A stretch of DNA of 64,000 bases from assembly GCF_000758705.1 (NCBI RefSeq), contig NZ_CP009287.1, positions 6,944,001-7,008,000 of the forward strand, given 5' to 3'. How positions within the stretch are numbered: position 1 is the first letter of the stretch; each line of letters opens with the position of its first letter. Shown in pieces: positions 27,029 through 35,373 of this stretch. The DNA comes from Paenibacillus graminis (GTDB lineage: Bacteria > Bacillota > Bacilli > Paenibacillales > Paenibacillaceae). A program made the translations under genes and the position numbers. The notes under the pieces are model-generated. The model saw nothing but the letters and a program-made list of their open reading frames with translations. It did no database searches and had not been told where the DNA came from.

Positions 27029-27330
27029 AAAATTCCACTCCAGTATATCAACGAAATGCTCGAATTACCAGAGTTACAACTTCATAGCGTTCTCTCCATC
27101 CATGCAACGGAAGGGCCGGATTATTGGAGCCGCCGATGAACTCTACCTGAAACAAAAAACGATATTGCGATTCACGTGAAGCAACTTGTGTAAAGGATCT
27201 CAAAGGAGAGTGGATTTACATCGTGAACGGCCTGAACACTCACCACTCGGAAAGTATGGTTCGATGGGTCCCATCTGCCGCACCTTGAACGAGCCTCTCG
27301 GTCAAAAGGGGATGGAAAGATTATTTTAGC
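27029..27330 (+). pseudogene. Decayed IS630-like transposase remnant
   Basis: Reading across frames gives fragments such as EGPDYWSRR (27108-27134) and, from 27190, VKDLKGEWIYIVNGLNTHHS then ESMVRWV, followed by degenerate traces of LGQKG. The DxLNTHxSxxxVRW pattern is typical of the second catalytic Asp region of IS630-family DDE transposases, here with Asp changed to Gly (NGLNTH). Stops and frame changes show it is dead. Called by pattern only. Confidence 0.45.
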
Positions 27331-27367
27331 CGTGTGTACTAGATAATTCGAGATTCAGAAGAGAATC

Positions 27368-27988
27368 CTATACCCAAGCATGTATACATAATAATAAAAG
27401 CAGGTGAGCTGGATAGAAGGAGTAATTAAAAAAGCGATTTACATTAAAATGATTATTTTTCAAGAAAATAATTATTGGGATTGCCATAATAGCATATAGC
27501 TGTATAAGCTCATAATGATACATTGAAATACTAAGAATAGTAAGCAAGGTGTAGCTGATCAAAAGCAGCTCAGATTTATTTCGTAAGAGATAAAGCAAAA
27601 GAATAGTGAACACTCCATAACTTCCATAATCAAAAGAAAGCAGATCCGGAATTACGAGAAGTAGAATAATCGCTATCCATTTTAAATATAAATTTAATGG
27701 GACACGGTAAAGCATAATCACTAGGATGCCGAAGAGCAAAGTAAAGCAGACATTTAATCCATGAGTGTCAAATAAAAGGGAATAAGGAATTTGCGAAATT
27801 AAAGCTAAATATAATACTCGTAAGCTATACTTTTGGATATTTTGCGTTCGATCAACGCCCACTACGACACTCCAGCAAAAAAGAGGGAAGGACAGTCTTC
27901 CTATTATAGTAAATAGTATAGCATCAGGATAAAAAATTCTTCCTATATGGTCTATAAGCATCGATACAATTGCTAGTATCTTCAACAT
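27368..27988 (-). CDS. TraX-family membrane protein
   Basis: 206 residues, about seven helices. The TraX signature is visible at the N-terminus: LKILAIVSMLIDHIGR (2-17) and RLSFPLFCWSVVVG with a following NIQKYSLRVL. TraX acetylates F-pilin in Escherichia coli; chromosomal Firmicute homologues are thought to be membrane acyltransferase-like proteins of unknown substrate. AAGGAG precedes the ATG. It lies 17 bases after the 407-residue gene in the AT-rich island. Confidence 0.8.
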   Translation of the reverse strand: MLKILAIVSMLIDHIGRIFYPDAILFTIIGRLSFPLFCWSVVVGVDRTQNIQKYSLRVLYLALISQIPYSLLFDTHGLNVCFTLLFGILVIMLYRVPLNLYLKWIAIILLLVIPDLLSFDYGSYGVFTILLLYLLRNKSELLLISYTLLTILSISMYHYELIQLYAIMAIPIIIFLKNNHFNVNRFFNYSFYPAHLLLLLCIHAWV

Positions 27989-28005
27989 TCATTGTGACTC
28001 CTTAT

Positions 28006-29229
28006 TCATGGAAAAATTAAAACGAGATCCCGAGATTCCATATAATGGAAATTCGGAACAGTCCCTACGATTTCATATACCAGGACTTGAGTTGAACTAT
28101 CATATATTTGTAGGTGACGCAGACCCGTATCTTTAGAAAAACATTGAATAATGATCATATCCTTATTGACCCATTTAATCACCTGATCAGACAACCCTGT
28201 AAATAATTCAGTCCCTTGAGCTAAATCATACATTTGCTCGATCTTTTGAGATGAATTTTTCAAAATTCCCACCAATTCTTCCCCTTTTAGAATAATTCGA
28301 TCAAATGTACGTATAAATGGAATCGAACGTTTGGACTGTGTTGGTATATGATACTGCACCAATTCCGATGTGTGGTTTATACAGTTTGTTTTATACACGT
28401 ACACCCAAGGGGCATGAACAAGTGTATTTACATAAGCACTGGAGTGATCGCATTGGTCTATGATATAACTCTCTTTTATATTGCACCGCTCTTTAACCGT
28501 CTGGATGAATTCTTCTAAAGGAAGAACAAGCCTGCTTTGATAAGCAGAACTAGACTGCATGAGTTTACCTTTTCGGGTCCATAACTCTTGTTTTTCGGGT
28601 AAGGTCATTCTACCCGTGTGAAGAATGAGATAGTCTATCTCATCAAAAGTAATTACCTGTAAATCAGAAAAATTAAGGATAGAATCATTTTGCCCCAGGC
28701 TTCTAGGAATCGAGTATGATACTTGATTTACAATATCAATCAGCAAATATTCCTCGAAGCCGTGATTGTCCTTGTCTGAAAACGGATCAAGTTCAGGAAT
28801 CGCAAGGATCAAATACTGGTCATTCAAACTGTACATTTCTAGGCCCCATAGTCTAGATGTAATAGAAGAATTTGCTATAGAGTCAGTGAAATTCAGACGG
28901 TATACTTCAGATGAACTCATCTCGACACAGGCGAATTTGTATATAATAAAGGTGGCTTGTGTTTGTTCCCAGTGTAATTCAGCCGAGTGAATGCTTGTTT
29001 TACCAGGAATATAACTTTCAAAATATCTGGAAGGCGAATAGGAAAAAAATTCAGAATTATCGGTTAAGACGTCGTACCGCAAAATACCCGCCTGAAATCC
29101 AGAGTGTTCTTCCATATCAGCACTTATTTTTTTACTGACATAATAGAAGAAAAACCTATCATCTAAGGTGATGCCAGAATAACTTACAATCTGATCTTCA
29201 TAGCCTTGAATTTTCTTAATTATACTCAT
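28006..29229 (-). CDS. Unrecognised 407-residue protein, probably beta-propeller-like
   Basis: No family recognised. It has no signal peptide or membrane helix and is rich in short beta strands with aromatic and Ser/Thr residues, spaced as in a propeller or WD-like fold (for example DQYLILAIPELD, VYVYKTNCIN, DMIIIQCFS, RDLVLIFP at the end). It is probably cytoplasmic. A hairpin separates it from the putative toxin gene upstream, and TraX follows closely. Position beside a putative toxin permits an immunity or chaperone role, but nothing in the sequence proves that. AT-rich codon use. Confidence 0.6.
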   Translation of the reverse strand: MSIIKKIQGYEDQIVSYSGITLDDRFFFYYVSKKISADMEEHSGFQAGILRYDVLTDNSEFFSYSPSRYFESYIPGKTSIHSAELHWEQTQATFIIYKFACVEMSSSEVYRLNFTDSIANSSITSRLWGLEMYSLNDQYLILAIPELDPFSDKDNHGFEEYLLIDIVNQVSYSIPRSLGQNDSILNFSDLQVITFDEIDYLILHTGRMTLPEKQELWTRKGKLMQSSSAYQSRLVLPLEEFIQTVKERCNIKESYIIDQCDHSSAYVNTLVHAPWVYVYKTNCINHTSELVQYHIPTQSKRSIPFIRTFDRIILKGEELVGILKNSSQKIEQMYDLAQGTELFTGLSDQVIKWVNKDMIIIQCFSKDTGLRHLQIYDSSTQVLVYEIVGTVPNFHYMESRDLVLIFP

Positions 29230-29262
29230 TATTGAAAAATCAACCTTCTTTTTTATGCAGTA

Positions 29263-29302
29263 AATAGTCTCTCTCTTTGAACAGTAAGAGAGAGAGACTA
29301 TT
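29263..29302 (-). terminator. Hairpin between the putative toxin and the 407-residue gene
   Basis: Arms AATAGTCTCTCTCTT (29263-29277) and its complement ending at 29302 form a 15-bp stem with one extra dinucleotide. On the minus strand it follows the putative toxin stop at 29311, so it probably ends the protease-toxin transcript. Confidence 0.65.
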
Positions 29303-29310
29303 ACTACTTA

Positions 29311-30132
29311 TTATGTTCCTGGATAATACCAAACGTGGTTACTGAATCGTTCGCCAGTTCTTTCTGTTGGATGGTAGTGAGGATAATTCCCTTCTGAATT
29401 ATTCCCTGCCTCAAATAGTGCAAAGCCGGCCACTTGCCTTGCAGCTTGTTGTGCTTTAGAACTTGTTCTAGCGAATAGATTTATTTCACCGCTATTCGCA
29501 CTTTTTAGATAAGTGAACGCTGCATTATCATTTGGAAAAGCTTCGGGATTCAAATAGACATCTCCTCTTCTTACCCAAGCAGCCCAATAATTATATTGAC
29601 TTTGTTTTTTTATGTCACTAATAAGGTCTGTAATCACATATGCCGTGATTGCACCAATAGCTATTGCCGCAGCTTGTTCTAATAAGAAGGCTAACAGAGC
29701 AGATCCTCCCCAAGTGATCACAGGTATAAGCGCAGGAAGTTGAGCACTCACTTTATCAGTATTTTGCTCCAGGGACAATTCTTCACCAGTAACTTTATTA
29801 ACAATAACTGCATCTACAACGTCCCCGTCTATAATTCCAACATTGACACTATATTCAGTATAGACACTTTTTGTCGCCGTCATAGCGGCGAAGAAACCTT
29901 TTGGTTTTTCGAGAGTTTCCATTGTATATTCATTAGTATCACGATTTAAAGTAGCATAAAGTACATCACCGTTGTGCTCGCCTTTAACTTTTACAATATG
30001 CTCATCATTTTGAACAACTTCAAATCCATTTTCATTGTGATTTCCACTAACATTAGTTGCGAAGATGTTAGAACTAATAATTGTTAGAATGAGACACAAA
30101 GATAAAACTGTTGCAGTTAACTTTTTAAACAT
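29311..30132 (-). CDS. SAR2788-like putative secreted toxin
   Basis: 273 residues: signal peptide (1-25), an extracellular beta-rich domain (about 30-125), a long hydrophobic Ala/Ile-rich stretch (about 135-172: LLAFLLEQAAAIAIGAITAY), then a soluble C-terminal domain with an Asn/Ala-rich helical part and a terminal GNYPHYHP ... HVWYYPGT motif. This layout, with histidines near the end, resembles the SAR2788 family of putative toxins; the call is from memory of that family. ATG at 30132 has GGAGG six bases upstream; the first ATG (30138) abuts it. It begins two bases after the subtilase stop, so the two are made together. Confidence 0.55.
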   Translation of the reverse strand: MFKKLTATVLSLCLILTIISSNIFATNVSGNHNENGFEVVQNDEHIVKVKGEHNGDVLYATLNRDTNEYTMETLEKPKGFFAAMTATKSVYTEYSVNVGIIDGDVVDAVIVNKVTGEELSLEQNTDKVSAQLPALIPVITWGGSALLAFLLEQAAAIAIGAITAYVITDLISDIKKQSQYNYWAAWVRRGDVYLNPEAFPNDNAAFTYLKSANSGEINLFARTSSKAQQAARQVAGFALFEAGNNSEGNYPHYHPTERTGERFSNHVWYYPGT

Positions 30133-30134
30133 AT

Positions 30135-31058
30135 TCATCCTCCGTTTTCAGTAGTCGTTAAAAATCCCCAACCATAAATATCATCTTTCCCATCGACGCC
30201 AAGATCTTCTGCATACTTTTTCAGCGTTTTAACGATATTGTTTGAAGGCAGATGATATTGCTGCATTAATAAAGCAATCAAACCGGTTACATAAGGAGCA
30301 GATATTGAAGTACCACTTACATATTCAAACTTTCCATTTTTTGAGGTCGAGATGATGTCTTCTCCCGGAGCACTAAAGTCTATTTTACCGATAGAAGCAG
30401 TTTCTCCGCTATCTAATTTACGATCCACTGAAGTCACAGATATTACTCCTTCATATGAAGCTGGATAACCAACTGCACCGCCATATGAGTTAGTGACAGC
30501 TGCCACCACAATAATTCCATTATTCGTTGCTTTCTGAATAGACTTGTGGAGAAGCTCTTTATCTTCGGGAATAGAAAAGCTCATATTAATAATGTCTATG
30601 TTATGTCTGATACACCAATCAATTCCACGGTTGATATCTTCAAGAGATCCCCTTCCTAAACGGTCTAATACTTTAACAGGGTAAATTTCCGCTTCAGGAG
30701 CAATCCCTTGGAAGCCTATACTATTGTGTTGTGCGGCTATGATACCAGTCATCAATGTCCCGTGTCCATAATCGTCGATAGGCAATTCATTTGGTTGAAT
30801 AGCATTATAACCAGTGTGAATGTTTTTCGAAAATTCCGGATGATTGTAATCAATACCACTATCCATAATAGCAATATTAATGCCTTTTCCTTTAATCCCT
30901 TTAGACCATAATAGTGGAGCTCCAATCTTCTCTACACCCCAGTTTTTTAATTCCTCTACTTCATATGCATCTATTGCCGGTTGCTTGGGTATTGATACTG
31001 AAGCTGAAGTATACAAAAGAATAATTAGAAAGACTAAGAGAGATAATTTAGTTTTCAT
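30135..31058 (-). CDS. Subtilisin-like (S8) serine protease
   Basis: 307 residues with signal peptide (1 to about 22). The catalytic triad is complete: Asp66 (AIMDSGID), His99 (DYGHGTLMTG), Ser251 (GTSISAPYVTG), with oxyanion Asn190. Only about 20 residues separate the signal from the catalytic domain, so the usual ~80-residue I9 inhibitor/chaperone propeptide is missing. It is the first gene of an operon with the putative toxin, which suggests processing or release of that protein (inference). Strongly AT-rich compared with chromosome genes outside the island. Confidence 0.85.
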   Translation of the reverse strand: MKTKLSLLVFLIILLYTSASVSIPKQPAIDAYEVEELKNWGVEKIGAPLLWSKGIKGKGINIAIMDSGIDYNHPEFSKNIHTGYNAIQPNELPIDDYGHGTLMTGIIAAQHNSIGFQGIAPEAEIYPVKVLDRLGRGSLEDINRGIDWCIRHNIDIINMSFSIPEDKELLHKSIQKATNNGIIVVAAVTNSYGGAVGYPASYEGVISVTSVDRKLDSGETASIGKIDFSAPGEDIISTSKNGKFEYVSGTSISAPYVTGLIALLMQQYHLPSNNIVKTLKKYAEDLGVDGKDDIYGWGFLTTTENGG

Positions 31059-31800
31059 TTTGCACTTCCAATAACGATAACGAGTGGTTAATTTATCTGA
31101 AAGTTGGCCAACTATTCATTCGTACAATTAGGAGGGTTATGTATTAATATACACAATAAGAATTTTATGTAAATTTTATACCATATATTACCCATTATGT
31201 CTAGTAATCCTTTTAAATACATCTAGAACTCAACTTTCGTACAACCAAGCGACGCTCTTCAACCAGGCGCATCGCTAACCCTCACCGAGCAGCAAGGAGG
31301 ACAAATCTTTTGCCTGTGAAAATTCGAAGGCTATAGAGGGCCTGTCCGTCACTGAACAGCGCGTGAGATCGGGGGCGAATCCGTACAACGAGGCATTGTA
31401 GAGTCAATTTTCCTTCCGGCAGGTCGGCCATTTTTTAATATGTATGTAGGCAGGTAGGGATACCCTTTTCGCCACAAGATCAATTAACATAATCTTCTTA
31501 AGTTCTTCTCGCTCAAGGTAAGGATACATAGGAAATGCCTTGCCCTTGCTAGAACGACAAAAACCGGAGATTATATCGGTAGCTAGTGCCCAATCAGACA
31601 ACCTTGATCTTATTTTGCTCGCGTAGAATGATTCGAAGGCACCGGTGTATGGGATACCGCACGATTTACCATGAACTCTCTGATCTGTTGGTGCAATAAG
31701 GTACGAATCCCGCTGAATGGAACAGACGGGTTATATACCACTAGCCTGCTGCTGCAAAAACCGCCTTCGCGATAAGCTGATTGCGCTGGAACGAATCGAA
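31059..31800. other. Non-coding, right edge of the AT-rich island
   Basis: About 740 bases without a convincing gene. The left part is AT-rich and should hold the promoter of the protease operon. From about 31240 base composition returns to normal and short broken reading frames occur on both strands (longest 31404-31601, minus, 65 codons), which look like decayed genes that I cannot name. Confidence 0.4.
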
Positions 31801-31827
31801 CAGCCCATCCCTTGAAGGGATGGGCTG
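31801..31827 (-). terminator. Hairpin after the TetR gene
   Basis: A 27-base palindrome with 12-bp CAGCCCATCCCT/AGGGATGGGCTG arms, 24 bases past the TetR stop. No clear T tract. Confidence 0.5.
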
Positions 31828-31850
31828 TCAGGAGAATGAAATAATTTCTA

Positions 31851-32525
31851 CTATGGCTTGGACCCTGTAAACAAGGATTGGGACAGCAAAACCATGGTTT
31901 GTTTGTATACGGTATGGGCTGCTTCGGCATCACCAAGGAACCCGCCCATATACAAGTGGATTACGCCGTGCAGCGAAGCCCATATGGTGCTGACGATGGT
32001 CCCAGTCTCTTCCTGGTCCGAAATCCGTCCTTGTTGCTGGGCGGTGCTGATTAGAATCAGCAAACGGCGTATGGCTGTCATCGTTCCCTGCATACTCTCC
32101 GCATCCGGCTTGAACTCGGCAAAAGCCCCTCCAAACATTAGCTTGTAATAGCTGGTATAGTCCTGCCCGAACTGCCAGAAGGCTTCGCCCAAATCCAGCA
32201 AATGCTGCAAGAGGTCAGAGGACGGCAGCACTTCTTCAAAACGCTGGGCCAGCAATTTGCAGCCCTCCAGATACAGCTGCTGGGCCAGACCCTCTTTATT
32301 GACAAACAAACTGTAAATGATCTTGGTTGAGCAGCCCATCTTTTGCGATACTCTGCGCACCGTGACGGCCTCCGGCCCCTCTTCCTGCAGAATGGCTGCG
32401 GCCGCATCAACCACAAGCTTACGGAGATTTTCCGTATTTTGCAGACGGGCTTCCTGATATGTTTTTAATACCCGCGCCGTGGATGTTGAGGGCTTGTCTT
32501 CGTTACTGATAAGGATCACCTTCAT
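31851..32525 (-). CDS. TetR/AcrR-family repressor
   Basis: 224 residues. The DNA-binding helix-turn-helix (about 38-85: VVDAAAAILQEEGPEAVTVRRVSQ, then STKIIYSLFVNKEGL) is followed by an all-helical ligand domain of the type called TetR_C_33 (LMFGGAFAEF, IVSTIWASLHGVIHLYMGG). It is divergent from an SDR and an SMP-30-like gene. Three GGAAAC-N3-GTTACC-like sites in the shared region, one close to its own start, predict repression of both transcripts and relief by an unknown ligand. Start ATG at 32525 has a poor ribosome site; GTG at 32519 is an alternative. Confidence 0.85.
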   Translation of the reverse strand: MKVILISNEDKPSTSTARVLKTYQEARLQNTENLRKLVVDAAAAILQEEGPEAVTVRRVSQKMGCSTKIIYSLFVNKEGLAQQLYLEGCKLLAQRFEEVLPSSDLLQHLLDLGEAFWQFGQDYTSYYKLMFGGAFAEFKPDAESMQGTMTAIRRLLILISTAQQQGRISDQEETGTIVSTIWASLHGVIHLYMGGFLGDAEAAHTVYKQTMVLLSQSLFTGSKP

Positions 32526-32546
32526 TCGGTTATCGTGTTATTGACA

Positions 32547-32561
32547 GGAAACAAGGTTACT
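32547..32561. promoter_or_regulatory. TetR operator 1
   Basis: GGAAACAAGGTTACT, the same imperfect palindrome as at 32672 and 32735, 22 bases from the TetR start codon. Confidence 0.6.
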
Positions 32562-32631
32562 GGGCTTCTAACAGGCATTCTAACCATTTGCAGAAAGGTT
32601 GTCAATTAATCCATCGCGCTAAAAAAAAGAT

Positions 32632-32661
32632 TTGACACGAATGTATCATTCCGGTTACTAT
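32632..32661 (+). promoter_or_regulatory. Promoter of the SDR/SMP-30 operon
   Basis: TTGACA (32632-32637), an 18-base spacer, TACTAT (32656-32661). The expected start near 32668 is directly before operator 2. Confidence 0.65.
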
Positions 32662-32671
32662 GATTCCCATA

Positions 32672-32686
32672 GGAAACAGTGTTACC
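32672..32686. promoter_or_regulatory. TetR operator 2
   Basis: GGAAACAGTGTTACC, the best-matching copy (half sites GGAAAC and GTTACC), covering the first transcribed bases of the SDR operon. Confidence 0.65.
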
Positions 32687-32734
32687 GAAACGGTTTTGTA
32701 TTCATGGAACTTTGTCGTTTTTTTTCGGAGAATT

Positions 32735-32749
32735 GGTAACGTTGTTTCT
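32735..32749. promoter_or_regulatory. TetR operator 3
   Basis: GGTAACGTTGTTTCT, the same palindrome in the opposite orientation, 63 bp from operator 2 and 33 bp before the SDR start. Two spaced sites could allow looping. Confidence 0.6.
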
Positions 32750-32782
32750 AAATAAAAACATCGTATTAAAAGGAGCGGGATC

Positions 32783-33568
32783 ATGAATATTAAAGGGAAA
32801 TGGTCGCTAATCACTGGGGCCTCTTCGGGAATCGGCGAACAGTTTGCAAGACAATTGGCAAAGGAAGGCAGTCATTTGGTACTTGCAGCCAGATCCAAAC
32901 ACAGACTTGATGCGCTCGCAGCCGAATTGACCCGAAGCTATGGAGTTCAGTGCCAGGTTATTCCCCAGGATCTATCCATCGAAGGTGCTGCCGGAGAGCT
33001 GTATCAGAAGTGCCGGCAGCTCAACCTGAACATTGATCTGTTGGTTAACAATGCGGGTTTTGCCACACACGGTCTGTTTGAGCAAGTCTCCGGCGAACGC
33101 CAGCATGAAGAAGTGATGCTCAATGTCGCTGCTGTAGTGGATATGACTCATTTATTCCTTCCGGGGATGCTCCAAAAAGGGGCGGGTGCTGTTATCAATG
33201 TTTCCTCTACCGCAGGCTTTCAGCCGCTGCCTTATATGGCCGTCTACGGGGCAACTAAAGCTTTTGTCTTGTCCTTTACCGATGCCCTTTGGTGGGAGAA
33301 TCGTGACCGTGGCGTTCAATTCTTTGCTCTGTGCCCGGGCTCAACAGAAACGAATTTCTTCAATGTCGTTGGCACGGAGGATGCCTCTGTCGGCGCAAAA
33401 GACTCGCCGGAGCGTGTAGTGGCAGTCACACTCCGCGCTATGAAAAAAGGGAAACAGTACGTTGTTCCGGGATTCCAGAATTATCTGGGCGCCCAGATTT
33501 CCCGTTTTATGACCCGCAGACAAAGTCTGCGGCTGGTTGGGGGCATGCTTCGTCCCCGCAAACAATAA
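32783..33568 (+). CDS. Short-chain dehydrogenase/reductase
   Basis: 261 residues, classical SDR: cofactor motif TGASSGIG (11-18), NNAG near residue 90, catalytic Ser in NVSSTAG and YGATK about 13 residues later. The final segment is longer than average and basic (ISRFMTRRQSLRLVGGMLRPRKQ region), as in membrane-associated YqjQ/DltE-type SDRs. AAAAGGAGCGG precedes the ATG. First gene of the TetR-controlled pair; substrate unknown. Confidence 0.85.
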   Translation: MNIKGKWSLITGASSGIGEQFARQLAKEGSHLVLAARSKHRLDALAAELTRSYGVQCQVIPQDLSIEGAAGELYQKCRQLNLNIDLLVNNAGFATHGLFEQVSGERQHEEVMLNVAAVVDMTHLFLPGMLQKGAGAVINVSSTAGFQPLPYMAVYGATKAFVLSFTDALWWENRDRGVQFFALCPGSTETNFFNVVGTEDASVGAKDSPERVVAVTLRAMKKGKQYVVPGFQNYLGAQISRFMTRRQSLRLVGGMLRPRKQ

Positions 33569-33580
33569 GGAGGATTAATA

Positions 33581-34714
33581 ATGTCAACAGAACAAAAACA
33601 ACGTAAACGATCCACTGGTCAACAAATTCGCAGATGGAGTTTCGCTCTGCTTGGGGTAATTGTGCTGGGAATTGCTGTTTTTCTGCTGATACCTGCCCCG
33701 GTAGAACCTGCTGTATGGTCTGCACCTGCCGCTCCTTCTTTTGAGAGGGATGGTCCCTGGAAAGAAAACAGCAAACTCAGCTCGGCAGAACTGGTTACAG
33801 ACCGCGCCAAGTTCCCGGAATTTATTACTTTTGATTCAAAAGGACAGCTGTATACGGGAGACTCCGACGGCAAAATTTACAGAGTGGCCTTTGACGCGGA
33901 GGGCAAGGCGCAGCCAGCTGAAGTGTTCGCCGATACCCATGGAACACCTAACGGACTGAAATTCGACGCGGCGGGGAATCTGATTGTGACAGATATTCAA
34001 AAAGGGCTGCTGTCGATTGACCCGGATGGAAATATTGAAGTACTAACCACAGAAGTAGAGGGAGGGCCCATCTACCTGGCGAACGAACTGGACATCGCGC
34101 AGGACGGATCGATCTATTTCTCGGATACCTCTAACTACGGCAAGGTCATGTTCAAAGAAATTGCCGAGAACAAACCGCATGGACGATTGCTGAAATATGA
34201 TCCGCAGACCAAGCAGACGACCGTTTTACTTCGGGATTTATATTTTGCCAATGGGGTAGCCTTATCTGCTGAAGAAGATTTCGTGCTCGTGGCCGAGTCG
34301 TATCATTATCAGCTGACCCGATACTGGCTGAAGGGGGCCAAGCAGGGCACCTCGGATATTTTTGCAGACAATATTGCTGGGTTCCCGGACAACATCACAC
34401 GTGATGCGCAGGGTCATTTCTGGGTAGGGATATTCACAACCCGTTTGCCTTTTGCCGATTACATGCACAGTCATCCCTGGTTAGCGGCTACAATGTCCAA
34501 AGTTCCACAATCCTTGTTAAATGGGGCAAGTGCGCCGGTGAAACATGGACTGGTCGCGGAATATGGACCCGAAGGAGAACTTGTGAATAGCTGGCATGAT
34601 CCTGAAGGAACCTTGTATGGCATCACCACTGCCGTAAGCCAAGGGGGATATTTATATCTCGGAACCGCACCGGGAGGTAGCCAAGGTGTTCATCGGGTGC
34701 TTATGAATCCGTAA
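33581..34714 (+). CDS. Membrane-anchored SMP-30/strictosidine-synthase-like propeller protein
   Basis: 377 residues. One N-terminal helix (about 20-38) anchors an extracytoplasmic six-bladed propeller of the SMP-30/gluconolactonase and strictosidine-synthase-like type. Typical blade motifs are GTPNGLKFDAAGNLIVTD, YFSDTSNYG, FANGVALSAEEDFVLVAES and FPDNITRD. Family members include lactonases and esterases; the metal-binding Glu/Asn/Asp positions look present but the substrate cannot be read. It starts 12 bases after the SDR stop with AAGGAGG, so both are under TetR control. Confidence 0.8.
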   Translation: MSTEQKQRKRSTGQQIRRWSFALLGVIVLGIAVFLLIPAPVEPAVWSAPAAPSFERDGPWKENSKLSSAELVTDRAKFPEFITFDSKGQLYTGDSDGKIYRVAFDAEGKAQPAEVFADTHGTPNGLKFDAAGNLIVTDIQKGLLSIDPDGNIEVLTTEVEGGPIYLANELDIAQDGSIYFSDTSNYGKVMFKEIAENKPHGRLLKYDPQTKQTTVLLRDLYFANGVALSAEEDFVLVAESYHYQLTRYWLKGAKQGTSDIFADNIAGFPDNITRDAQGHFWVGIFTTRLPFADYMHSHPWLAATMSKVPQSLLNGASAPVKHGLVAEYGPEGELVNSWHDPEGTLYGITTAVSQGGYLYLGTAPGGSQGVHRVLMNP

Positions 34715-34769
34715 GGTAGTGTTAATGTTAATGTTATATTCAACCGCCCCACTGCCACTTTAAGGCATC

Positions 34770-34810
34770 CCAAACAGCAGCTCACTCCTACAGGAGGGGC
34801 TGCTGTTTGG
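34770..34810. terminator. Terminator after the SMP-30-like gene
   Basis: 12-bp outer stem CCAAACAGCAGC/GCTGCTGTTTGG with an inner CTCC/GGAG stem; between convergent genes. Confidence 0.75.
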
Positions 34811-34842
34811 ATTAGAGGCATCTCCTTCCTAACCTCCAAACG

Positions 34843-35214
34843 CTACGCACGTGGACGATACGCTACAGCATCCAGCTGCACCTTCAGCCCGTCCGGCCCG
34901 CCGGCATGCGCGAACTCCGTGGAGATCGTTTTCCGGGCAGGGTACTTGCCTTGAAATCTGCGCTTGAACACCGTCTCCATCACCGGAATCTCCCACACAT
35001 CCCGCAGCAAAACATCCAGCTTCACCACATCCGCAAGCGCCAGCCCCACCTGCTGCAACCGGCCGCTCATATCATTCAGCGCACCTTCCACCTGCTCCTC
35101 CACCGTTCCCCCCACATTGCCCACACAGAAGCTGAGGAAAATAAAATCCCCCGCCTCCACGAATCCGGAATACGCATACTCCTCATTCACATCATGTCTA
35201 ACGATCTCACTCAT
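34843..35214 (-). CDS. RidA-family protein
   Basis: 123 residues, one RidA/YjgF domain, a trimeric enzyme type that hydrolyses reactive enamines/imines. The conserved C-terminal region is KTISTEFAHAGGPDGLKVQLDAVAY; the usual RxxxE-x-E active-site set is altered (RKTIST), so it belongs to a non-canonical Rid subgroup and may not be an imine hydrolase. Single gene with GGGGG-type ribosome site. Confidence 0.8.
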   Translation of the reverse strand: MSEIVRHDVNEEYAYSGFVEAGDFIFLSFCVGNVGGTVEEQVEGALNDMSGRLQQVGLALADVVKLDVLLRDVWEIPVMETVFKRRFQGKYPARKTISTEFAHAGGPDGLKVQLDAVAYRPRA

Positions 35215-35373
35215 ATCTGTCGACCCCCTATCCTTTAAGATAAGTTCATTATAGGGGGAGAAATCGGACAGCTGTGTGTCGTGGTTTGGGAGGGGAATAA
35301 TTTGTAATTAAAAAGCGCATACCGAATGATTTTCGATACACGCTTTGTTTTGCTTGAAAAATAGAAAAACAAA

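Noticed and set aside
31404..31601. 65-codon minus-strand reading frame beside the island
   Set aside because: No ribosome site and no recognised similarity; more likely part of decayed sequence.
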